Assembly (NCBI GenBank): GCA_003427395.1
Contig: BFEA01000010.1
Location: forward strand, 6,924,825-6,962,892
Direction: 5' to 3'
DNA from: Chara braunii
Taxonomy: Eukaryota; Streptophyta; Charophyceae; Charales; Characeae
Length of the DNA stretch: 38,068 nt
The notes beneath the pieces are model-generated. The model was not told the origin of the DNA. It saw nothing but the letters and a program-made list of their open reading frames with translations, and did no database searches. Position numbers and translations under genes: made by a program. Shown piece after piece: positions 1 through 9,755 of the stretch; positions within the stretch are counted from its first letter, which is position 1; the number at the start of each line of letters is the position of its first letter.

Positions 1-1090
1 CAACATTGATTGTTCGGATCACTGGTATCTAAGTCTTCCGCTGTGCTATCTTATACTTTGTATTGAAAGGTCGGTTCTTGTTCTGGTCTGCACGTTACAG
101 TATGCAACACTACACCTCTACCTATACCTCCTAGCGTAGCGTTGTAGTGTCGCAGCGCTGCTCCAGCAGCGTGTCACCCAAGAAGCGAGCTGTGTGTCTG
201 CCCAGTCGTGGCCCAGCTATAAGTAGCGCTTGGCCGTCCGGTTGGCTTCTGTGTGCCTACGGTCCTTCCCAAAACGTGGGCCTACTGGGTCTGGGTCCCG
301 ACCGGACGTCCAGACCCCGTACCTGGCCCAAGGCGCAGCCTTGGAGACTGCGGGTCCGAAACGACGCCTGAACAGACAAAAATAGGACAGGAAATAAATA
401 AATGGATGTCTCGAATCAAATCCTGCGGCCTAAGGGCCAGCCGTGGGCCCCCCAGCAACCGGCGGGCCCCCAAAATTGGGCCCGTGTGCAGGCTCAGCAT
501 GTAACAGCCAGGCTATGGCGCTGCCTTCATGCATTGCCCTCCTCCCGCGACCGCTCTCGTGTTCTTGCACTCAGCTAGCAGGCGCGAGCACACGCTCCAG
601 CAGCGCTGCACTTGCACCTTCAAGTGCCCAAATGCCTGATGCTCGGCCAGGCACTTTGCTATATGCAAAGTGGCCTGGCTGGTTGGCTGCCTGGCCTGGC
701 CTCGCGCGTGCCCAGTAACTTCAGGTTGGGCCAAAGTGTCTGTGCCCAGGCCAATTCAGATAGTGGCCTGGGACTGATTTTGGTCAGGCGTGCCCAAGCA
801 CCCTGGTGCAAACGTGCGGTGTTCCCTGCTTCCCTTGCGTTGCTGGAAGAGCCTAGAAGGCTCATGGATATTTCTGATTCTCGTGAGCAGGGCGGATGTA
901 ACCAACTGGCGTGTGGCAACTGTCTGGCGCCCACCAAGGCTTTTCAAAATTGATGAATTCAGGCCTCATCGAGATTGGGGGGGGCGCCTTTACTTAGGGC
1001 GTGCACATGCTTGCTGTAGGGGCCACTTACAGGTATACCGAGGGCTCATACCCCCACATAAACAAATATATAAATAAATAAGATTCCACA
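1..1090 (-). repeat. GC-rich LTR-family copy A (minus orientation)
   Basis: Read on the minus strand from about 1090 towards 1, this stretch aligns by eye with the solo LTR at 26985-28076 and with copy D at 29538 onward. Shared landmarks are CCCTAAGTRAAGGC (minus strand of about 987-1002), the CAGTTG/GCCAGTTGG segment near 905-920, a GGCCTGGGC-rich core, a CATATA-containing segment at 655-675, and GGCAGCGCCATAGCC near 505-520. The presumed 5' end is TGTGGAATC at 1090-1082, similar to TGTGAGGAAT of the solo LTR. The other end may lie outside the window. Short open frames here overlap on all frames and are not believed. Confidence 0.5.
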
Positions 1091-1124
1091 CTAATACACA
1101 GGCTTTTCACCAGGTGCTGTAGGG

Positions 1125-1202
1125 TCATGGTCCTAGCAGAGGGATAGGGTTCGAGTAGAACGGCCAGGACCATGATTAAGAAAAAAAAAAAAAAAAAAAA
1201 AA
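1125..1202 (+). repeat. 10-bp-stem hairpin followed by poly(A)22
   Basis: TCATGGTCCT (1125-1134) and AGGACCATGA (1166-1175) are perfect reverse complements around a 31-nt loop. The loop contains GGGTTCGAG, which resembles a pol III B box. Five bases later comes an uninterrupted run of 22 A (1181-1202). A structured 3' end plus poly(A) is what a retroposed short element looks like. No matching target-site duplication was found, so the element boundaries and identity are unknown. Confidence 0.4.
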
Positions 1203-1830
1203 GAATTATGCGAGGCTACGCCCGCTCAGCCCCTTCGGGGCCCTTTTTGCAGCATGTCGGCCGCCCTAAGTGAAGGCAGGCGCGACAGGCCATCTGGGCC
1301 TCGATTTTCAGTGTACCCCGCAACTGGTGAAATTCAGACAGTTGCGCTGCGCCAGTTGGTTGAAGGCGCCCAGGCCCAGGCCATATTTTGCAAATGTATC
1401 TGAATGGTGACCTGGGCCAGACGCTTGGAAAAGGCCGTGAGCAGGTCAAGGGCAGTTGGGCACATGCAACCATCAGGCCCTGGGCCTGCTTGTGACGTCT
1501 GGGCCTGTGCCTACCGGGGCCTACTGGAAGCTTCCTGGACTGGACGCAGGCAGGCCACTTCGATATAGGGAAGGGCCTGCCTCGGCCTGCCTCCTCATTC
1601 AGCATTCGGGTGCTGGCTGCATGCTGCGAGAGCGCTGCTGCGCTATTTGCGTGCTGGCTGGCACTCACGCTGTCACGGGCGAGCAGGAAGGAGCGGGCAG
1701 CCATAGCCGAGCTGCTCCGCTGTGAGCTGGGTGTGGCGCAGGGTGGTCCTTGGGTGCTAGTGGCATCTGTGTGGTGTGGATCGGGGTTGTGAGTGTGGGG
1801 AGAGACATACCTGGTGCTGGAAACGTGTGG
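1203..1830 (+). repeat. GC-rich LTR-family copy B (plus orientation)
   Basis: Plus-strand copy of the same family as 26985-28076. CGCCCTAAGTGAAGGC occurs at 1262-1277, followed by the CAGTTGCGCTGCGCCAGTTG segment (about 1339-1358), GGCCTGGG-rich sequence and GAAGCTTCCTGGACTGG at 1527-1543, which corresponds to GAAGCTACTGGAAACTCC in copies C and D. ACATACCTGGTG at 1806-1817 resembles ACGTACCTGGTG of copy C. Ends are not sharp. Together with copy A it forms an inverted pair around 1091-1202. Confidence 0.45.
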
Positions 1831-2607
1831 CGGTACTGGCGCCGTAGCTCAGGTAGCTGCTAGATTGAAGATTCATTCGTTTTTTCTTTTGTTTTGTTTT
1901 TTTCTTGTGAAACATCTGTGAGAGGTGCCTGCAAGTGAGGAAGTGACACAGTGACTGTGGAATGATCCGAAGCCAGAGAACGAGCCAGGGTATGGAAAAG
2001 AGGAGATTTTGCTGGAAAAAAAAAAGAAAAGGATTGGAGTCGAACTGTGAGACGATGTGTGGGGCAGCTAGAACTCCAAGGGGAAGTGAGGCTGCTTCCC
2101 GAATCTCGCACTGGATCTGGGGAATCCAATTACGGCCATGGAAAGATCATTATATCAGAATAACAGGAACGGTTGAGACAGAAAAACAATCAGAATGGCT
2201 GTTTTGACCAAGCGATGAACACACTCCAACATACTTCTGAGTCTTCTGACCAAATACAAAAAGCCATCCAAAATCCAAAATACGAAAAGCGAAAAGGGAA
2301 TAAAAGTCTGGTGTCTCCTGACAACGTGGTTGAGTCACGGCATCCATGAGTCTGGTAGGACGTTCTGAGTGCACCATCATACATCAACAGTTTATGAAGA
2401 TGCTCTGCTTTATGTCGCAGAGGAAGAAGTTGTGATTGTCATGTGATGCCACGTCATTTAGTCTAGTATGTTGTGACAAACGAGCCGTTTTGTGATTTCG
2501 GTTGGCGCTTCCCGGCGCAACAGATGAGAGCCGTTTTGTGATTTTGGTTGGCATCTTCAACTGGACATGCCTGCTAATGTTGACAATGGGTAGGATTCAC
2601 CAATACA
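1831..2607. other. Intergenic stretch, only a short direct repeat seen
   Basis: No convincing gene. A 25-bp segment beginning GAGCCGTTTTGTGATTT occurs twice, at 2482-2506 and 2528-2552, one substitution apart (46-bp period). The rest shows no recognisable coding, RNA or repeat signal. Confidence 0.5.
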
Positions 2608-2948
2608 AATCTTCCACCCAACGCAATCCACCCTGGTCATGAATGTCTGCAAGGTATCTTTCCAGTTCGATACAGTGATGAACACAATCTTCCCCCCAGC
2701 ACAATCCGCCCTCGTCATGAATGTCTGGAAGCTATCTTTCCAGTTCGATACAGTGATGATGATGTTCGACCGGCCAACACAATCTTCCACCGAACACAAT
2801 CCACCCTGGTCATGAATGTCTACAAGCTATCATTCCAGTTTGATACAGTGATGATGATGTTCGACCGGCCAACACAATCTTCCCCTCAACACAATCCGCC
2901 CTCATCATGAATGTCTACAAGCTATTTTTCCAGTCCGATACGGTGATG
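2608..2948 (+). repeat. Tandem repeat, four units (78/95 bp)
   Basis: Units start at 2608, 2686, 2781 and 2876, each beginning AATCTTCC and containing CATGAATGTCT and TTCCAGTYYGATAC. The junctions after units 2 and 3 carry an extra 17-bp block around GATGTTCGACCGGCC, giving 95 instead of 78 bp. Units differ at several positions, so the array is not very recent. No coding potential. Confidence 0.85.
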
Positions 2949-3499
2949 ACGGGGATGGTTTTGTTCGGGTGAAGGCAGTAGGTTCTTGAGTGCAGCGACT
3001 CTCTGGGACGAACGAAAGTGGTTTCAACTTCAACTGCAAATGCGGGCTGACTTCCACTTGGTGCCTGTGGGAATGGACTGTTTGGTGTCCAAAGGGTCTG
3101 AAGGTGGTTGCAGAACCGTTATTATTGATGAGGATTTAAATTTGGATAATGCACAGGAATATGCAGGTGAATAAAGATGATCAATAGCTTGGATTCTTTT
3201 TTTTTTCTTTCGGTGATGTGAAATGAATTTGTCAACTCGACTCGGTCATCACTTAAACAGAGCCCTGTTTGCTCCACTGTTTGGCAGGTCCTTGCTGGCT
3301 CGCGCGTCATGGTTGCATGGCAACCAGTCGGGATTGTAATGGGCGTTTTTGATATGTGTAATAGGTGAGTTCTTCGCTGACACACCCAAGCTTCCTTCTC
3401 CCATCCTCCTTTGCCTATTATAGCTACAAGGAAAATGAGCGAGAGCGATAGGCGGAAAACGAAATTGCAATGTCATGCTGTAGACCACATAGTAGTTTA
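2949..3499. other. Unannotated flank of element G2
   Basis: No gene, RNA or repeat recognised. It includes the sequence directly abutting the outer end of the G2 LTR (GTAGTTTA before TGTAAT at 3500). Confidence 0.5.
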
Positions 3500-4511
3500 T
3501 GTAATGAACCCAGATCGTGAGACAGTTGTCAACAATGCAAGCCCAGATAGATGTCCATCAGCTGATGATTACTAAAAGTCAAAATCGTAACCAGACAGAA
3601 TGAGGTGAGGTAATCATACACAGACGAAGAGAGAGGAGGGAGAAGAGACAAAGGAGAGGAAATACAATGCCCACTCCTGCTTCGGGCTCCCTCCTCTACT
3701 GCCACCTCAACAATCAATAGTCTGAACGAGTATCCAAGTATCCTCAATGTGCCACGTGGCACGTCTAATCAGTTCCACATCAGCATCTGGAGCAATGTCG
3801 ACATGAAGACCACCAGGTACGTATCCTCGAACTCTCCACAGTCCTGATCTCCTCCTGAAGCGACGACGAACAGAACAGCAATGCCAATTACGTAGTCCCC
3901 TCAATAGAACACGTGGCAGCAGCCACGTCAGCCCAATGATACATGTGGCAGCAGCCACATCAGCGAAGGCGCATGGCAGCTGCCACGTCAGCATGCCAAG
4001 AAGACAGGAGCAAGCCAGCCACCATGCCGGACTAGCAGCACCTCGCCAAGTCACAATGCCAGCAGCGTTGAGCCAGCGTCGAAGTCAACGCATGAAGTCA
4101 GCATCAGCGCAAGACAGAATGAATGAATGTCAAAGCCAGGAAGTCAACTCTTATGTAGTGTTGACGTGGGGTCTGGGCCCCGGATGCTGTATCCCTCCGC
4201 CGTCCAGCTCTCAATGCGAATGAGGGCTCAGATCGGCCTGAAACCGAATTCCCTCCGGCCTGGATGCTGTCTGGGTACCTGCGCACAACAAGTGAGTGTA
4301 TCCAACCCAGGGCCTGGGTGCGGTACCTTTGACTCTACAGTTGACTTTGACTCTTGAATTTCCTGTGTGCAGCGTTCGGTCACACAGCCATGCTCGACAG
4401 ACTCAGGCCTGGGTGTGTCTTGGTCACACAGCCCAGCGCAGACCTTCTCAGGTCTGCGTGGACTGGGGCTGAGTTCTGGGCCCCAGGCTACTTTTGAACA
4501 GGGTTATTACA
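3500..4511 (-). mobile_element. 3' LTR of Ty3/gypsy element G2
   Basis: On the minus strand the LTR runs from 4511 (TGTAATAACCC) to 3500 (ends GGGTTCATTACA), giving perfect 6-bp inverted ends TGTAAT/ATTACA. Its last 260 bp match the end of the G1 LTRs (CGATCTGGGTTCATT, the ATTACTAAAAG/ATTATTAAAG region and the CTTCGTCTGTGTATGATTA region), so G1 and G2 are related families. It carries the 14-bp palindrome GTGCCACGTGGCAC (3749-3762) and three small hairpins of the type GTGGCAGCAGCCAC (3911-3928, 3943-3960, 3974-3985). The integrase remnant upstream on the minus strand confirms it is the 3' LTR. Confidence 0.85.
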
Positions 4512-5430
4512 TTCCTGCCGGCCCATTTTTGAGTTCCGCCGCAGAAATATTTAAAACTTTAACCCTCGTTCATAAGCAGCGACAATATCAGGAGCAGTCT
4601 CAAGTAGTTCTCGTTTACTAAACCATCTGTCCTCAGATGGTGCTTGAGTTTTAAAATGTACATTGAACTGCTTCTGAGGTCGTCCACGTCCTCCCGTAGA
4701 GAAGTAGCCACGCTCTATGATCCGGTCGACCTCGTATCCGCCATCCATATCTGGTGGAATCATAGAGGGTCTGTGAGGAAACTCATTTCCTTCTACGTAA
4801 GGCAACAATTTGGACACATGAAAGACAGGGTATGTTTTGAAATGAGGGGGAATATCAATTCGATAAGACGGTCCCTCTGCATCTCCAATTACCTTGAGAA
4901 CTTCGCAGGGTCCAAAATAGACAGGTAGCAATTTCTGGGAGACATCTTCTTCTAGTGAAAACTCTTTAGATTTTACCCAAACCAGATCACCTTCTTTGAA
5001 TGTTGACGGTCGACGGTGCTTGTTGGCTTGTTCAATCATTCGTAGTTGAGCTTTCCTTATATTATCTTTACTTTCTGAATGTCTTCCTGAAACAAGATTG
5101 CATATTCTCGGGTCCCTGGGGGCAACCTAAGAAACTGGTCCCGGTTCAGTACATCAATGGGATGTTTAGGCTTCCACCCTTTGTGAAGTGCATTCGGGGT
5201 TCTTCCCGTGGAAGTATGAACACTATTGTTATATGCACTCGCAATTTTGGGTAAGTTCTCATCCCAATCAATCTGATCGGGTCTAATATACATACGCAAA
5301 AGTTGTTGGCACAAACGGTTCATCTGTTCAATCTGGCCATTCATTTCGGGATGTCTCCCTGACGACATGGTCAGCCGTGTGCCATAAGCTTCCATCAGCT
5401 TTTGCCATGGCAGACTGGTGAACCTGACAT
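4512..5430 (-). pseudogene. Truncated Ty3/gypsy integrase C-terminal part (element G2)
   Basis: Two minus-strand frames (5430-5057 and 5039-4551) together encode the end of a pol polyprotein. The first covers the distal integrase catalytic core, from VRFTSLPWQKLMEAYG through SSGRHPEMNGQIEQMN to SAYNNSVHTSTGRTPNALHKG. The second runs from MIEQANKHRRPS through EGDLVWVKSKEF, the GPCEVLKVIGDAEGPSYRI fold and a chromo-like tail (FKTQAPSEDRWFSKREL) to a normal stop at 4551. A frameshift near 5040-5070 separates them. Everything upstream of the second catalytic Asp is missing because a different repeat starts at 5431. The protein is about 70-80% like the G1 integrase by eye. It cannot make a working integrase. 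Confidence 0.85.
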
Positions 5431-5540
5431 GCACTTGGCTGGAGCGGTGACGAAGCTCCATTGCACCGCGATATAAAAAGTCTTGCACTAATCCTGCGTG
5501 ACGTGACCGGGATGGTCCCCCTGCGGGACCGACGTGCTCG
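5431..5540 (+). repeat. Dispersed repeat fragment R1, copy 1
   Basis: Aligns with 10461-10570 from GCACTYGGCYGGAGCGG through GCTCCATTGCACCGC and CCTGCGTGACG to GGTCCCCCT and GGGACCGA. It starts abruptly where the G2 integrase reading frame is lost, so it marks a breakpoint or an insertion. Function unknown. Confidence 0.75.
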
Positions 5541-5855
5541 ACACCGTGTGGAACCCCTCCCCACTTTGGACCTCGAGGTCCCGTTCGAACATTTGCCACT
5601 ACCACAGAGATCTGCATCGTGACCACTCCGCTTGGACCGCGCCCTGCTACCCGTCGAGAGGCCGGAGTAGCCCTGACGACCGTGAATAGGCCACACGTTT
5701 CAGCGCTGCCCTTTCCTTTTGGGCGGACCAATCCAACAGAGGAGCTGTTGCATATGACTTTTGTGACCACTGGCTTGCGACCTGTGTCGATCGACACTTT
5801 TGTGGTGTCTAACACAGTTAGTATCGGGGAGGGTGGAAGACGAACCTAAATGGGA
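5541..5855. other. Unannotated GC-rich sequence
   Basis: A minus-strand open frame runs from the G2 remnant through here, but its residues resemble no family I recognise and it probably reads repeat DNA. No other signal seen. Confidence 0.4.
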
Positions 5856-6053
5856 GTCTACGCCACGTGCATGTGGGGCAAGAAGAAGACGTGACGAGGT
5901 GGGAGTGAAGACGAAGGGAGAAAGGGTGCCCGTCCCGCCCGTTTCCGAATGAAAGTCTACGCCAAGTGCATGTGGGGCAAAAAGAAGACGTGACGAGGTG
6001 GGAGTGAAGACGAAGGGAGAAAGGGTGCCCGTCCCACCCGTTTCCGAATGAAA
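5856..6053 (+). repeat. 99-bp tandem duplication (two copies)
   Basis: GTCTACGCC starts at 5856 and again near 5955. The units are nearly identical, differing at a few bases (CCACGTG versus CCAAGTG, CCCGCCC versus CCCACCC). Ninety-nine bases is a multiple of three, which is why long open frames run through both copies on the minus strand; these are unlikely to be genes. Confidence 0.9.
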
Positions 6054-7385
6054 CTGGGCGAGAGGAGATCCTATCCAAGGGTTTTTGGGCACGACGAAGC
6101 TAGCGGCGACGTCGGAAAGGAGGGAGGCGGTTTAGTTTTGGAGTTACGATGGGAAAGGGCCGCGCGGCGTAGAGGCAGAGAAGGATATGGAGAGGTTGGG
6201 AATCTTCGATCTAACCCGCTACTTAGTGAAATCCGACGAGTAGAGGTGGTAGGTAGAGGTTTTGATCCCGGGCGAGCACGAATCTGTGGTTAGATTGGGC
6301 AAAAAGTAAGTAGACTAAGAGTCGGTAAGAAAGGGAGGTGCGTGGAGGTTCTCAGAGGCGGGTATGGCAGGAATCGGAAGCTAAATATCCCGCTCGTTTC
6401 TTTGCGAGATCGAGCGAGAGACGGGGTTAACAGGGGTTTTTGTGGTGGGTGAATCCAATGGTGAGCCCAGATTCCAAGGTTGATGGATGGATTTTGCGCA
6501 AGAGGGGAAATTTCATATTAGAGCAAATATGGTGATGTACCTACTTGCCTTCTAGCGATAGATTCGACCTCACCTCACCCACTTAGCGGAAGGAGCGTCG
6601 AGCTCAGGGACGGACTGCAGGCAGCGGAGAGGTAGCGAAGGATTGTGAGCGCCGACGATAAGAGAGGGTCTGTGCGGAAGTGGATGCTTGCCTAGTCGGG
6701 ATGTATCCGTGAGTTAGTAAAGTCGGGTGCCGATGAAGAGAAGCGGGGAGACAGAGCAAAGGAAGTACATATAAACGTTCATATGTTGGTCAACGTAGCG
6801 TACCCATATGTTTTTTCACCACGGCTTTTTCCGTTGCCCCGCTACCTGGTAGGCTCCACGAATAGCTATATGGCTAAGGAGGTTGAATGGTGGTTGTGGG
6901 CACCTCGCACTGTGGGATCGTAAATGACATGGAGAAGTTGTTTGCCTCGGTGTACTTACCACCTATTTAACTAGAGAGGTTTCAGAGCTGGTGTGAGCAG
7001 ACTATCTCGGACTTGAAGGGAAACTCACTAGCCAATTACTACTGCAGTACGAGGCTGCGGTAAATAGCGGGAGGTTACTGCAAGGAGCTGTATGCGGGTG
7101 CGGACTGTTGCGTTTGTCTGCAGTTTCTGTGTATAGACGGTCTTGTTGTGTGGGTTGTATGGATCGTTACCCTGGCTACACCTACCTGGGCTGCTGCAAT
7201 CAACAACCAGAGGTGTTGCCGTGTATCCAGGCATGACAGCGAGGGTAAAAGGAGGGCGGTTGACAGCTAAGATAAATGCGTTGTTGTTGAATGCCTAGGC
7301 GGTGACCGTTGTGCATTTACAAGTGGTTGTGCCTGGTTGCTGTATTTATTTCAGAGGGTTTGACTGATTGATCTTTGGGACCAAG
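6054..7385. other. Gene-free stretch
   Basis: No gene, structured RNA or repeat identified on either strand. GGTTTTGATCCCGGGCGAGC near 6260 is weakly like a pol III B box but has no tRNA fold around it. Confidence 0.5.
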
Positions 7386-8005
7386 CATTGTTTTTAAGCT
7401 AAATAGCTTTGTCTATCTGCTTCTTTTGGGGGTTTCTGACTGAGGTAGGGTTGAAACTGAGGTAGGGTTGAAAGGACCAACTTCATGCTTTGAGTGATTT
7501 GGGATGGACTGAACATTGTTTCTAAGGTGAATGGTTCATCCTCTTGTTTCATTTTGAGGAAAGATTTTGTGGAAGGCTATGCATTGTTTTTAAGGTAAAT
7601 GGTTTAAGCTTGAAACCACTCACAATGTAAACTGAGTATAACTCGAACTACCTTATTTATATTTGCATGTGAACTGGCAGCTTGGTCATTGTTTCTAAGT
7701 TGAATGGTCCAACGTTGAGCCATATCACTAAGAAGAGAAGGAAAAGTAAAAGTATAATTGGAAGTAACTTGGGCAAGTTGAGCATTGTTTCTAAGTTGAA
7801 TGCCACAGTCCCCTGCCCATATTTCTTTTCTTTTGAAGATAAGTCAAAAGTTATTAAACTTTGGATATTTAAACAATTCAGGGGGACTAGGCATTGTTTC
7901 TAAGCTGAATGGTGTAGTCACACGTCCAAAGAAGAGAAAAGTAGGTGTGTAACATGTTAGTGTATATTCTAAGGCATGCTAGACATTGTTTCTAAGCTGA
8001 ATGGT
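7386..8005 (+). repeat. Dispersed array of a 22-bp motif, seven copies
   Basis: A motif with core CATTGTTTCTAAGYTGAATG begins at 7386, 7514, 7583, 7687, 7783, 7892 and 7984 (spacings 128, 69, 104, 96, 109, 92). The first and third copies are the most diverged (TTTTTAAG). The sequence between copies is mostly unrelated, so this is not a simple tandem duplication. A 17-bp unit CTGAGGTAGGGTTGAAA is also tandemly doubled at 7440-7473. Copies 4 and 5 share a frame but the others do not, so coding is unlikely. Confidence 0.8.
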
Positions 8006-8234
8006 CTAGCGCCATGTCATATGTAAGCTGGGTATAAGGGATAAATCATTTGACGGTTCTACGAACTATCTTATGAGGAATTTACTTGGGGTTTGGTGAG
8101 AGTACTTACCCATTGTGGTACAGACTTGCCTATGGCTGAGTGTGAACTCTACTTAGTCTCAGGTTCAACTTTGATAGGTAGTTGCTTTAGATACTCGCCA
8201 CATGTTGGAGGCATAGGAGTTAGTTCAATTCTTT

Positions 8235-8880
8235 GTATAAATTTTGGAAGCCTACTTTCTCTATGGGAAACGCTAACGAAATTTTTACAAAACCAAGGAG
8301 TTAGTTGAATTTTGACTTTTCAAAATCCAACTTTTGTCTGAGTTTATATCCGGCTTAGTAGAAATCTGGAAAAACTTTTTTCTGAAGAAAGTGTTGCCCA
8401 ATCTTTTATTAATTCAGGGAGTTAAACAAAATTTAACTTTGAGAAGTCAGAATCATTTTCAAATTTTGTATTTAGCTTTGTATAAATTTTGGAATGACAC
8501 TTCTTTAGAGGGAGTGCTGCCGAAATTTCTGCAGAACTAAGGAGTTAGTTAAATTTTGTCTTAGTGAGAACTCGTCTTATTTCGAGTTCCTATCAGACTG
8601 AACTCGTCTTATTTCGAGTTCCTATCTGACTTAGTACAAATTTGGAAGGTTTACTTCTCTAAAGGAGATGTTGCCCAAATTTTTACTAATTCAGGGAGTT
8701 GGGCAAAATTTGACCCTCTAGAGCTAAAGACTAATTTAGTTTTCGTATTCGAACGTGTATAAATTTTGAAAAGGTATTTTTCCTACGGGAAGTGCTGCCA
8801 AAGTTTTCTTAGTTTAAAAAAGTTAGATTATATTTTGATAGGGAAGATTTTGGCGATCCACCTTGTACACGGGAGATATT
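8235..8880 (+). repeat. Satellite-like array with 122-bp period
   Basis: Units begin at 8235, 8358, 8480, 8634 and 8757 with the form GTATAAATTTTGGAA, then ACTTCTCTA, TGCTGCCNAAATTTT and TTCAGGGAGTTAG. Spacings are 123, 122, 154 and 123. The 154 is explained by an extra 32-bp tandem copy of a small hairpin unit with arms GAACTCG and CGAGTTC (about 8568-8630), so the base period is constant. Units are well diverged from each other. A sixth, decayed unit may follow at about 8843. A displaced copy lies at 14568-14791. Confidence 0.8.
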
Positions 8881-9755
8881 GTCAAAAGTTTTCCTTTCCT
8901 TAGGCACTTGCTTAGAGATAGATTCAGACTTAGTTATGTGAAGATTTTGAATGAGAACGTGATACAGGGGTTCATTCTCCATACACTTATAGTCTAGCCT
9001 TGGGCATTGACCCGTCATGTGTTCCATGTCTTTTTTTTTTCGTCTTGATTCATGATTGGACTAGTTCCAGCTTGATCCAACGAGGATCATCTTCTGTTAT
9101 CACTGATAAAAGGTCGGTTGTCGATTCGTCGGTTTACGACTCAAATCTAACTCATTCTCTCCACTCAACCTAAAGACTTTAGCCCTACTCAACCTAAAGA
9201 CTTTAGCCCTTGTGGTTTGATATGTTTCGTTGGGTTTTCGCTTGGACTTTATTGAATGGCCATTTAACAAAGACACTGAGTATTTTATTATGGAAGGTTG
9301 GACATGGGTCAAGGCTTGTATGGCTAAAACGACGGGTACGAGCGCAGGAAGTGGTTGAAGTTGACCCCGTGTAGTGCGTGGACTTTTGGTTGGATTTTTG
9401 ATGTGATTGCATGTATGATTGTGGTTCGGACTCTAGATTTGTCTTGCCTGCAATTACATATATATTGTTGAAGGAAGTCACGTTGTGATTGTGAGAAGTC
9501 ATTATCTCGTGTCTTATACCCCTTTATATATATGTATATATGTACTTCAAGTGTTGACTCGGTCTACTGTGATCGTGTGTAAGGGTTAAGTTTATTATGT
9601 GTTGAGAGAAAAGAGAGATCCCTCATTTTACCTTTTGCTTTTTATAATTATTACAGTTGGACATTGATGTCTGTGGCAGCTGTCAAAGTCAAACCCCTTG
9701 ACTTCTTTCCAGGCCGTGAATGATGGAGCTAGTCCCCATGGCAATAAGGGTAGAC
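8881..9755. other. Gene-free stretch with a 24-bp tandem duplication
   Basis: A 24-bp unit beginning ACTCAACCTAAAGACTTTAG is perfectly doubled at 9163-9210. A short TA-rich tract lies near 9519-9543. Nothing else recognised. Confidence 0.5.

Noticed and set aside
147-1725. Many overlapping 60-160-codon open frames on both strands
   Set aside because: GC-rich LTR DNA lacks AT-rich stops by chance. The frames overlap on all six frames, do not resemble known domains, and are not kept between LTR copies.
2608-2948. CRISPR-like array
   Set aside because: Units are direct tandem copies with diverged sequence and no unique spacers; the genome is eukaryotic.
7682-7903. Small protein with repeated IVSKLN
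   Set aside because: It comes from the repeated DNA motif. Other copies of the motif are out of frame or followed by stops, so coding is not kept.
9502-9550. TATA box or origin at the TATATATGTATATATG tract
   Set aside because: A simple TA-rich stretch with no gene start nearby to support a promoter call.
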